Of a DNA stretch of 8,865 bases, positions 1 to 6,346 are shown piece by piece (positions within the stretch are counted from its first letter, which is position 1; each line of letters starts with the position of its first letter). The notes under the pieces are model-generated. The model saw only the letters and a list, made by a program, of their open reading frames with translations, was not told where the DNA came from and searched no databases. The translations under genes and the position numbers were made by a program. Source of the stretch: Acidobacteriota bacterium (lineage in GTDB: Bacteria; Acidobacteriota; Polarisedimenticolia; JAPUIV01); NCBI GenBank assembly GCA_027296665.1, contig JAPUIV010000061.1, forward strand, positions 1-8,865. The letters run 5' to 3'.

Positions 1-523
1 CCGCCTCCGCCTCGGTGAGAAAGGAGGCGTAACGATAGGCATGCAAAAGCTGATTCGCGTCCCGGGCGCCCAGAAGCAGGGCCAGGTACGGGACCGGTCC
101 CTTGGTGTACAGGCGGCGCAGCCAGAGAGCAAGGGCCTGTTTTTCGGTTTCCACCATGGCGCGATTCTCGGCAACTTCCTGGCGCGTTCGACGCAGCGAT
201 GTTTCCGTTTTTCCGATCCTTTCCTGGATCAGGGCGACCTCTTGCACGAGAAGGGCCGCCTGCAAGTCCATCTCCTCCAGAAGGTCGAGGATACTTCCCT
301 GGGTGCGGCGGAAATTATCGAGCCGGTCCTGCAACCGGACGATCTCCTTCGAGACGAGATTCAGCCTTTCCTGATGAACCACGATCGAATCCCGGTTCTT
401 CGAGCCGGAGCCGTCCCCGCCGAAGGCGGGCGCGGCCAGGATCAGGAATCCCGGGACCGAGGCAATGGCCGTCCGGGACCAGCGCGGCCAGCAGATCCCT
501 GAATCAGAACATTGATTTGCCAT
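1..523 (-). CDS. EnvC-like / M23-peptidase-family coiled-coil protein, N-terminal part (runs off the left edge)
   Basis: The frame is open from an ATG at 523-521 to the window edge (174 codons plus one base), so the 3' part is missing. Residues 1-35 look like a Sec signal: Arg-containing start, hydrophobic stretch ASVPGFLILAAPAFG, possible cleavage near APA. Residues about 46-138 are a charged heptad-like coiled coil rich in L, E, Q and R. It is followed by LWLRRLYTKGPVPYLALLLG and an HAYRYASFLT segment, the arrangement seen in EnvC and related murein-hydrolase activators (established family knowledge). In that family a C-terminal LytM/M23 domain follows and either cuts peptidoglycan or activates amidases; here it lies outside the window, so catalytic residues cannot be checked. 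The start is chosen for a GAGG six bases upstream and the export signal. It overlaps the last 20 bases of the upstream phosphatase gene, which suggests translational coupling. Family assignment is fairly secure; enzyme versus activator is open. Confidence 0.8.
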   Translation of the reverse strand, partial: MANQCSDSGICWPRWSRTAIASVPGFLILAAPAFGGDGSGSKNRDSIVVHQERLNLVSKEIVRLQDRLDNFRRTQGSILDLLEEMDLQAALLVQEVALIQERIGKTETSLRRTRQEVAENRAMVETEKQALALWLRRLYTKGPVPYLALLLGARDANQLLHAYRYASFLTEAEA

Positions 524-2759
524 CGATTCCCTCAGGAACGGGTATATTGAACGCGTCGAGTACCGTCGGAAATAGATCTTTCATTCCCGGTCTGGCTGCC
601 TTGATGGGGGCGCTGGAGAAAAAGATACCCTCAACTTCGGACGGGTCCAGTGAACAATGGTCGCCGCTCCAGGGCTTGGTGTTGAGGGAAATCACCGCCG
701 AAGGAATCCCGCCGAGCGCCGTTTGCCAGGAGACGCGGTACCCCTCGGAATTCCCGGCGCGCAGGTCGCCCACCAGGGTCGGGTCGAAACCGGAATAGAT
801 CTCCTCGCGACGGTATACCCTGGCGACCGGATGCTCACCCGTCTCCGGATCGATTAACGCCTCGAGGCCGTCGATGATCCCATCCCGGACCGACTCGTAT
901 TCTTCCCCGGGCAAAACGGCTCCGGAAGGCTCCCGTCCAGCCAGATTGATGTAAATGTTGCCCAGCCCCAGGGCATAAGCCTGGGTCCTGCTCCAATCTA
1001 CATTTTGAAAAAATTCTCCCCGATCAAAGAGATCTTCCAGCGTCTTGACACCGCCTCCAGCCTGCTTCAAGGTCATGAATCCGTTCCGGACCAACCAGGT
1101 ATTGTAGTTAACCGAGCGGCGGAAGGAGGCGAACCCATGATCCGAACAGACCAGAAGAAGGGTATTCTCATCCAGCCGGTCCATGACCCGTCCCACGATC
1201 GAATCCATGCGCTGGTAGGCCTTGCGGATTTCCCCCCCATACTGCTCGGCTCTGCCCTTGTCGTACAGGGGATGTTCAGGATCGAGGAATTGCCAGAAGA
1301 TATGCCCAATCCGGTCGGTAAACATGAATACCTGGATGAAAAGACCTTCCTCATTTTTTTCCAGAAGGCCGTGCAGCATCTCCTCGTATTTGTCGACGGT
1401 GAAGTACATGTCCTCCAGGAAGAATTCCTCGCCGGCAAGCCGTGAGGAGGGCGTCCAGGTATCGATCGCCCAGCCGAGCGTTTTGAACAGGCCGAACCGG
1501 TCCGCGAGCTCCGGGGCAAACCCGGTGGGAAAAGAGAAAGGAACCGGCTGGCTGGCGGGATGAAAATTGATCGGCGACAGATAGATCGCCAATTCGGGTT
1601 CGAGGGAAATCACCTTGAAACGCCCGATACCCCGCAGCGGCGCCAAATGATCCACCAGCCAATTGATCGGAAAATCAAAAACAAACCAATCGCTCCATTC
1701 ACCGACCCGCAGGGTCTCTTCCTGACCGCCCACCCGGATCCGACAGGCAGAACGGTCTCCTTTCACCGAAAATTCAACCGGCAGATCGAGGTACTCGACG
1801 ACTCCCTTGTCCAGAAGCTGTTTCCGGGCCATATTCCGGGCTTCCTTCCGGCCGGCTGGATCCCGGACCGCGTCGGCCACCGCCTGTACCGGGTAATCGA
1901 AAAACGGCTTGTTGGCCGGCCCCTTGATGACCGAGGTAATAGTTCCGGTCCTGCCGGACAGAGGCAGGATCTCCAGGCTGAACTCGTTATCACCCGCGTT
2001 CATCGAGGGGTCGGAGGTGTAATAACTGGGGGTTCCGACCCGGCCGCGCATATCGGGGACTCCCAGGCCGGACAACATCTCCATCCCGTGGACCTCCTCA
2101 GCCGGAAAGGTGGCCGGAACCCGGATCACCTGCGAGTCGATCCCGTGACGGGAGGCAATCGACCAGAGGGTCTCTCCTTTTCTGTGATTCACCGCCGAGG
2201 GAGCCCAATCGGGCAGCATCAGGGCGGCCATGGCACCGGTACCGGATCCCAGGATAATTGCCAGGGTCGGAGCGACCACCAGTAAACCGATGCGGCGAAA
2301 CCCGAGGAGACCGGAAACTGTGAGTCCCAGAACCAGCGTGCCCAATCCGACCAAGAGACCGAGATAAATGGGGTTTCGCTTTCCGAAGAGGAACGGGATC
2401 GCCTTCTCCTCGTTCATGGCAAAGGTTGGAAAATAGGAGTGATCCTGGCGTTTCAGAAAATCGAAGATCTCCGTTTTTCCGGGGTTCAGCCCGGTCGCGA
2501 AGGTCGACCATGAAACGGGGGTCTGGGGCGGATTGGTCGTTTGCAGGGCCGAGTAGGAACCGATCTCCTTCAAACGGCGGAGATTCGGCAGATCCCCTGC
2601 GGCCATGTACTGCTCCACCAGATCGGCATCGGCCCCGTCGAAACCGAGCACAATCACCCTGCGGTATTGGCTGTCTGCTCCCGCAACCGGTGAACCTGCC
2701 ACCAGGAGGAACCCCAGGGACAGGAAACCCCACACTGGCCTTTTCCAACGTATCCCCAA
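504..2759 (-). CDS. Alkaline-phosphatase-superfamily protein (type I phosphodiesterase/nucleotide pyrophosphatase-like), membrane-anchored, 751 aa
   Basis: Predicted exported metal-dependent phosphatase or phosphodiesterase; the substrate cannot be read from sequence. Residues 1-28 form a signal peptide or anchor. The AP-superfamily metal and nucleophile positions are recognisable in order: Asp41 in VLGFDGAD, a probable nucleophile Thr80 in QTPVSWSTFATG, Asp482 and His486 in DRIGHIFWQFLD, Asp540-His541 in CSDHGF, and His701 in WSGDHCSLDP. Two hydrophobic segments (about 131-153 and 157-182) form a hairpin inserted after the nucleophile region, which would keep both catalytic halves on the same, probably periplasmic, side. 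GLGVPDMRGRVGT at 231-243 is a motif I associate with the bacterial COG3379-like branch. The start is a TTG at 2759, chosen because AGGAG lies five bases upstream and a sigma70-like promoter sits 50-80 bases away. It is the first gene of a probable operon with the EnvC-like gene. Superfamily assignment is strong; lipid-linked or envelope substrates are only inference. Confidence 0.88.
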   Translation of the reverse strand: MGIRWKRPVWGFLSLGFLLVAGSPVAGADSQYRRVIVLGFDGADADLVEQYMAAGDLPNLRRLKEIGSYSALQTTNPPQTPVSWSTFATGLNPGKTEIFDFLKRQDHSYFPTFAMNEEKAIPFLFGKRNPIYLGLLVGLGTLVLGLTVSGLLGFRRIGLLVVAPTLAIILGSGTGAMAALMLPDWAPSAVNHRKGETLWSIASRHGIDSQVIRVPATFPAEEVHGMEMLSGLGVPDMRGRVGTPSYYTSDPSMNAGDNEFSLEILPLSGRTGTITSVIKGPANKPFFDYPVQAVADAVRDPAGRKEARNMARKQLLDKGVVEYLDLPVEFSVKGDRSACRIRVGGQEETLRVGEWSDWFVFDFPINWLVDHLAPLRGIGRFKVISLEPELAIYLSPINFHPASQPVPFSFPTGFAPELADRFGLFKTLGWAIDTWTPSSRLAGEEFFLEDMYFTVDKYEEMLHGLLEKNEEGLFIQVFMFTDRIGHIFWQFLDPEHPLYDKGRAEQYGGEIRKAYQRMDSIVGRVMDRLDENTLLLVCSDHGFASFRRSVNYNTWLVRNGFMTLKQAGGGVKTLEDLFDRGEFFQNVDWSRTQAYALGLGNIYINLAGREPSGAVLPGEEYESVRDGIIDGLEALIDPETGEHPVARVYRREEIYSGFDPTLVGDLRAGNSEGYRVSWQTALGGIPSAVISLNTKPWSGDHCSLDPSEVEGIFFSSAPIKAARPGMKDLFPTVLDAFNIPVPEGIDGKSMF

Positions 2760-2764
2760 TGTTT

Positions 2765-2769
2765 CTCCT
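2765..2769 (-). promoter_or_regulatory. Ribosome binding site supporting a TTG start
   Basis: On the minus strand AGGAG is followed by five bases and then the TTG at 2759-2757 that opens the phosphatase frame. Sequence and spacing are near ideal. This decides the start, because no ATG or GTG in frame is better placed relative to the signal peptide. Confidence 0.75.
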
Positions 2770-2778
2770 ATCTCGGGT

Positions 2779-2792
2779 TCCCCGAACGGGGA
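2779..2792 (-). other. Small 5'-UTR hairpin candidate
   Basis: In the minus-strand transcript UCCCC and GGGGA can pair around a GUUC loop, giving a five-base-pair stem. It lies between the predicted transcription start and the ribosome binding site of the phosphatase gene. The stem is short and G+C-rich DNA gives such stems by chance, so a regulatory role is only a possibility. Confidence 0.25.
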
Positions 2793-2807
2793 CGGAAACC
2801 ACTCATT

Positions 2808-2836
2808 ATTATAAGTCTTACCTCCACCCCATTCAA
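2808..2836 (-). promoter_or_regulatory. Sigma70-type promoter for the phosphatase/EnvC-like operon
   Basis: On the minus strand, TTGAAT (2836-2831) and a consensus TATAAT (2813-2808) are separated by exactly 17 bases. The predicted transcription start is near 2801, leaving a leader of about 40 bases that holds the hairpin candidate and the AGGAG. The -10 is perfect and the -35 keeps TTGA. It sits in the only A+T-richer patch of the divergent intergenic region. Not experimentally supported. Confidence 0.6.
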
Positions 2837-2865
2837 GAAATGGGTGCCGGTAAAACGGTTCCCGC

Positions 2866-2887
2866 CCGGTTGCTTGCCGGTTGCTTG
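2866..2887. repeat. Perfect 11-bp tandem direct repeat in the divergent promoter region
   Basis: CCGGTTGCTTG occurs twice with no spacer (2866-2876 and 2877-2887). The second copy runs into the proposed -35 element of the anmK promoter. It could be a small replication-slippage duplication or a tandem operator half-site pair; sequence alone cannot tell which. The 11-bp period places both copies on roughly the same face of the helix. Confidence 0.6.
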
Positions 2888-2913
2888 ATTGAAGGTATCG
2901 GATTTGCTAGATT
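2885..2913 (+). promoter_or_regulatory. Candidate promoter for anmK and the solute-binding gene
   Basis: TTGATT (2885-2890) and TAGATT (2908-2913) are 17 bases apart. Each matches four of six sigma70 consensus positions. The site lies 55 bases before the GTG start of anmK and overlaps the tandem repeat, so a repeat-binding protein would cover the -35. It is weaker than the opposing promoter. This is a plausible guess only. Confidence 0.4.
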
Positions 2914-2967
2914 CCCAGTGGCAAGTATTCGGCCTCCCCCGATCCCGTCGTGGAATGAGAAAATCCC

Positions 2968-4164
2968 GTGTTTCAGAAGATTCTGCAAAAAAAGAACAAA
3001 CGGATCATCGGTCTGATGTCGGGAACCTCGATGGACGGGATCGATACCGTCCTCCTGAACGTTTCGGGCAGCGCTTCCTCAACCCGGTTCGAGATCGTTC
3101 AGTTCGATATGCTGCAATACACCCCCCAGGTTCGATCCTGGCTTCTCGATGCGGGGAGACCCGGGAAAACCGACGCCGCGGGACTGTGCAGGGTGAACGC
3201 CTTTCTCGGCGAGATGTTTGCCCGGGCCGCCCAGCATATCTGCCGGAAGGCCAAATTTCCGATCGAAGAAGTCGATCTGATCGGTTCCCACGGGCAGACC
3301 CTGATCCATCTTCCGGAAATGGTCCGGATGGCCGGAATCGATGTCCGTTCCACCCTCCAGATCGGGGATCCGGCAATCATCGCTGAACGGACCGGAGTGA
3401 CCACCGTGGCCAACTTCCGGAACCGGGATCTGGCCGCGGGAGGTCAGGGGGCTCCCCTGATGGCATTCGTCGATTTCCTGGTATTCCGTTCCCGCGCGCG
3501 CGGCAGAATCATCCTGAACCTCGGCGGAATCGCCAATCTGACCGCCCTCCCCCCGAACTGCGCGCCGGAATCGGTTCTCGCCTTCGATACCGGCCCCGGG
3601 AATTGCCTGATCGACCAGTTGGTTGCTTCGATGACCGGTAACAAGGAGCAGTTTGATTTCCGGGGCCGGTACGCCAGTAGAGGAACCTGCCAGCAGAGCT
3701 TGCTCGACCATTTGCTGGACCATCCTTTCCTCTCTAAACCTCCACCCAAAAGCTGTGATCGAACCAGTTTTTCCATTTCCTGGGTTGAGGAGGCGGTCCG
3801 GTCCACCGGGGTGGAGAATGGTTTTGACACCCTGGCAACCCTGTGCAGGTTTACCGCTTGCTCGGTGCGCCGGGCTTGCGAACAGTTTCTATTCCCTGCC
3901 CAATCCTACGAGGAACTGATCGTGTCGGGTGGAGGAACCAAAAATGAGATTCTCATGAAAGAACTGGCGGAACAGTTGTCGAAACTGGATATCAAAGTCT
4001 CCGACGAATACGGACTTCCCGCCGATGCCAAGGAAGCGGTGGGCTTCGCTCTCCTGGCGAATGAGGCGCTGCACGGCCACTCCAACCACTTGCCGGCCGC
4101 GACCGGCGCCCGTCACTCCGCGATCCTGGGGATGTTCCTGCCAGGCCGGCTTGTCCCAGAATGA
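2968..4164 (+). CDS. anmK: Anhydro-N-acetylmuramic acid kinase, 398 aa
   Basis: Cytoplasmic kinase that opens and phosphorylates 1,6-anhydro-MurNAc with ATP to give MurNAc-6-phosphate, a step of peptidoglycan recycling. Family motifs are present in order: GLMSGTSMDGID (15-26), GSHGQT (106-111), LQIGDPAIIAERTGV (130-144), NFRNRDLAAGGQGAPL (149-164), LNLGGIANLT (183-192), FDTGPGN (206-212, with Asp207 in the position I expect for the catalytic base), the GGGTKN nucleotide-site loop (321-326), and DAKEAVGFALLANE (353-366). Length is slightly above the usual 360-390. The GTG at 2968 is used because an in-frame TGA at 2956-2958 excludes anything longer and the next ATG falls inside the first motif; the ribosome binding site is weak (TGAG about eight bases upstream). 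It overlaps the next gene by ATGA, so the two are probably co-translated. The usual KSTGRE-type motif reads KSCDRT at 261-266, a divergence in an otherwise well kept sequence. Confidence 0.95.
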   Translation: MFQKILQKKNKRIIGLMSGTSMDGIDTVLLNVSGSASSTRFEIVQFDMLQYTPQVRSWLLDAGRPGKTDAAGLCRVNAFLGEMFARAAQHICRKAKFPIEEVDLIGSHGQTLIHLPEMVRMAGIDVRSTLQIGDPAIIAERTGVTTVANFRNRDLAAGGQGAPLMAFVDFLVFRSRARGRIILNLGGIANLTALPPNCAPESVLAFDTGPGNCLIDQLVASMTGNKEQFDFRGRYASRGTCQQSLLDHLLDHPFLSKPPPKSCDRTSFSISWVEEAVRSTGVENGFDTLATLCRFTACSVRRACEQFLFPAQSYEELIVSGGGTKNEILMKELAEQLSKLDIKVSDEYGLPADAKEAVGFALLANEALHGHSNHLPAATGARHSAILGMFLPGRLVPE

Positions 4165-5687
4165 GGTGCCGGCGCCCTCTTCTTCTCCTGTATTGCCTTC
4201 TGGCCTTCTTCCTCCTCCATTGCGCCCGCTCGTCCGAATCTCACACAGATCTGAGGGTCTTGATCGAGGCGGACCCGGCCCATTTCGACCCCCGCATCGG
4301 CGGCGATCAGGCCAGTATCCGCCTCCACCAGCTCCTGTACAATGGCCTTGTCGTCATCGACGACCAGGGATTGCCGGCGCCCTCCCTGGCCGAACACTGG
4401 GAGCAGGAGGACGACCGCACCTATCTCTTCAAACTTCGTCCCGGACTCCGGTTCCATGACGGACGTCCCGTCACCGCCGCCGATGTCGCCTTCACCATCG
4501 ATTCGGTTCGCAACGGGGAGGTGGTTTCCACTTTCAAGAAGGATCTGGAACTGATTGCCGCCTCCGAAATCATCGGTCCACTCACGATCCGGTTTCGATT
4601 GAAACAGGTTTTCGCTCCCTTTCTCACCCGCCTGACGCTGGGCATTCTTCCGAAAGACTCCCCTCCCGATAACCGAAAACCGGTAGGTACCGGGCCCTAT
4701 ATGCTCAAGGAATACCGATGGGGCGATCGGATCGACCTGGTGGCCAACCCTGATTATTTCCGGGGCCCGCCGGCAATCTCCCGGGTCCAGTTGCGTATCG
4801 TCCCCGACGAGACCTCCCGCCTTCTGGAAATCAGGAAGGGTACCGCCGACCTGGTCTACGGTGATATCTCACCAGATCACATCGAGCAGTTGCGAACCGA
4901 TCCGCGTTACCAGGTCTTCACTGGAGACAGCTGGAAATATGATTACATAGGCTTCAATCTGGAGGATCCGATCCTCTCCGATCCCAGGGTCCGGGAAGCG
5001 ATCGCTTACGCCATCGACAGGGAAAAAATCATTTCCCATCTGTTGCGCGGGCGGGCGCGTCTCGCCACCGGCATGCTCTCTCCCGGCCACTGGGCCTACG
5101 AGGGGAATGTCCGGAAATACCGCCACGACCCGCACAGAGCGGCGAAGATCCTGGATGACGCGGGATATCCGGATCCGGATGGAAACGGACCCCGTCCACG
5201 GATCGTTTTGGAGTACAAGACTTCGAATTCCGAATTGGCGAGAAGGAAGGCAGCGGTTTTTCAGGAACAACTACGGCAAGTCGGTATCAAAATTCGGATC
5301 CGGACCAACGAATGGGCCACTTTCTTCGAGGATATCAGGAAGGGGCGGTTTCAGATCTATTCCCTGACCTGGACCGGTGTGGACGATCCGGATCTGTACC
5401 GTTTCCGGTTCCACTCCCAATCGGTTCCACCGAACGGCGCCAATCGGAATCGCTACCGCAACCCGGAACTCGATCGATTGCTGGAGGAGGGCTATCAGGA
5501 AACCGATCTGGACCGCAGAAAACGGATCTATGCCCAGGTGCAAAAGATCCTTGCGGTCGATCTGCCGGAAATCAGCCTGTGGCACGGGGAGGAGATCGCC
5601 GTCGTGAAACGGGATCTACTGGGATTCCGGCTGTCACCGTCCGGGGATTTTCGCGTGCTGGGAGAACTGAGGTGGAGGGAGCGATGA
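4161..5687 (+). CDS. ABC transporter substrate-binding protein, family 5 (Dpp/Opp/Nik type), 508 aa
   Basis: Exported binding protein of the peptide/nickel family, which hands oligopeptides or similar ligands to an ABC permease. The N-terminus (MRCRR, then a leucine-rich core) is a signal peptide ending LLHC at 18-21. If Cys21 is lipidated, the His before it is atypical for a lipobox, where Gly, Ala or Ser is usual. Family features include FDPRIGGDQ (42-50), the LRPGLRFHDGRPVTAADVAF signature (92-111), KPVGTGPY (173-180), and a DPRVREAIAYAIDREKI block (274-290). Length fits the family. Its ATG lies in the stop of anmK (ATGA overlap) without a clear ribosome binding site of its own, so translation is probably coupled. 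No permease or ATPase genes follow; the next gene is convergent after five bases. Pairing with anmK suggests a cell-wall peptide ligand, as known for MppA in enteric bacteria, but that is inference. Confidence 0.92.
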   Translation: MRCRRPLLLLYCLLAFFLLHCARSSESHTDLRVLIEADPAHFDPRIGGDQASIRLHQLLYNGLVVIDDQGLPAPSLAEHWEQEDDRTYLFKLRPGLRFHDGRPVTAADVAFTIDSVRNGEVVSTFKKDLELIAASEIIGPLTIRFRLKQVFAPFLTRLTLGILPKDSPPDNRKPVGTGPYMLKEYRWGDRIDLVANPDYFRGPPAISRVQLRIVPDETSRLLEIRKGTADLVYGDISPDHIEQLRTDPRYQVFTGDSWKYDYIGFNLEDPILSDPRVREAIAYAIDREKIISHLLRGRARLATGMLSPGHWAYEGNVRKYRHDPHRAAKILDDAGYPDPDGNGPRPRIVLEYKTSNSELARRKAAVFQEQLRQVGIKIRIRTNEWATFFEDIRKGRFQIYSLTWTGVDDPDLYRFRFHSQSVPPNGANRNRYRNPELDRLLEEGYQETDLDRRKRIYAQVQKILAVDLPEISLWHGEEIAVVKRDLLGFRLSPSGDFRVLGELRWRER

Positions 5688-5692
5688 CCTGA

Positions 5693-6346
5693 TCAGCCGG
5701 GAGTTTCTCCAAGCACCCGGCCGATCTCCGCCCTGGAGATTGCGCCCTCGCGGAGGATCACGGGCCGATCGCCGGTCAGGTCAAGCAAAGTGGAGGGAAC
5801 ATTTCCAGGACTCGGCCCTCCATCGAGGACCAGATCCAGACCGTCGCCGAACACTTCCCGGACCTCCTCGGGATTCCTCATCGGCGGCTGCCCCGTCCGG
5901 TTCGCGCTGGTGCCGGTAAGGGGACCGCCGAACCGTTCGATCAGCGCCCGCGCCAGGGGATGCGAGGTGACCCGCACGGCGATGGTTCCCCGGTCGGAGA
6001 CAGCCGCCCGGGCCGCCGGGCCGCCGGCGTGGGTTAGAACCAGGGTCAAGGGCCCGGGCCAGAATGATTCCACCAGCGGGGAAAGGGAGTCGGGCAGCGG
6101 TTCCCGAACCAGGCCGGACAGTTCCTTCCGGCCGGAGAGCAGAACGGGGACCGGATGTCCAGCCGAACGCCCCTTGAGCAGGAAGAGTTCGCGGAGCGCG
6201 CCGGCGCGGGACGGATCGACCGCCAGGCCGTAGAAGGTCTCGGTGGGAAAGGCAACGATCCCCTGGCGGTTCAGGATCCGGACGGCCGCATCGAGGACGA
6301 CCGGGTCCGGAGGATCAAAACGGGCGCGTAGGATTCTAGCAATCAT
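5693..6346 (-). CDS. tsaC: L-threonylcarbamoyladenylate synthase (Sua5/YciO/YrdC family), 217 aa
   Basis: Makes threonylcarbamoyl-AMP from threonine, bicarbonate and ATP, the first step of the universal tRNA t6A37 modification; cytoplasmic. Counting from the ATG at 6346, the family motifs are FPTETFYGLAVDP (33-45), LKGRSAGHPVPVLL (57-70, with Lys58 and Arg60), FWPGPLTLVL (95-104), GGPLTGTSANRTGQPP (140-155) and PSTLLDL (184-190). The C-terminus ends soon after REGAIS, so this is the short TsaC-like form without a Sua5 domain. The frame stays open upstream to an ATG at 6415, but those 23 extra residues resemble nothing in the family, so I prefer 6346. No strong ribosome binding site precedes it. 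Its start overlaps head to head with the methyltransferase start, and its end is five bases from the solute-binding gene on the other strand. Symbol by family; YciO-type paralogues are the alternative. Confidence 0.9.
   Translation of the reverse strand: MIARILRARFDPPDPVVLDAAVRILNRQGIVAFPTETFYGLAVDPSRAGALRELFLLKGRSAGHPVPVLLSGRKELSGLVREPLPDSLSPLVESFWPGPLTLVLTHAGGPAARAAVSDRGTIAVRVTSHPLARALIERFGGPLTGTSANRTGQPPMRNPEEVREVFGDGLDLVLDGGPSPGNVPSTLLDLTGDRPVILREGAISRAEIGRVLGETPG

Noticed and set aside
199..798. Open plus-strand frames across the phosphatase/EnvC-like junction
   Set aside because: Pro/Arg/Ser-rich shadow translations opposite two supported genes.
1560..2285. Open plus-strand frame (241 codons) antisense to the phosphatase
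   Set aside because: No domain, no ribosome binding site seen, and composition typical of an antisense shadow; the minus-strand gene has all its catalytic motifs.
5660..5720. Bidirectional terminator between the convergent solute-binding and tsaC genes
   Set aside because: The gap is five bases and no G+C-rich stem followed by a T run is visible on either strand.
6300..6345. TAGGAT near 6329 as a -10 box for the methyltransferase
   Set aside because: It matches only four of six consensus bases and no -35-like hexamer lies 16-18 bases upstream.
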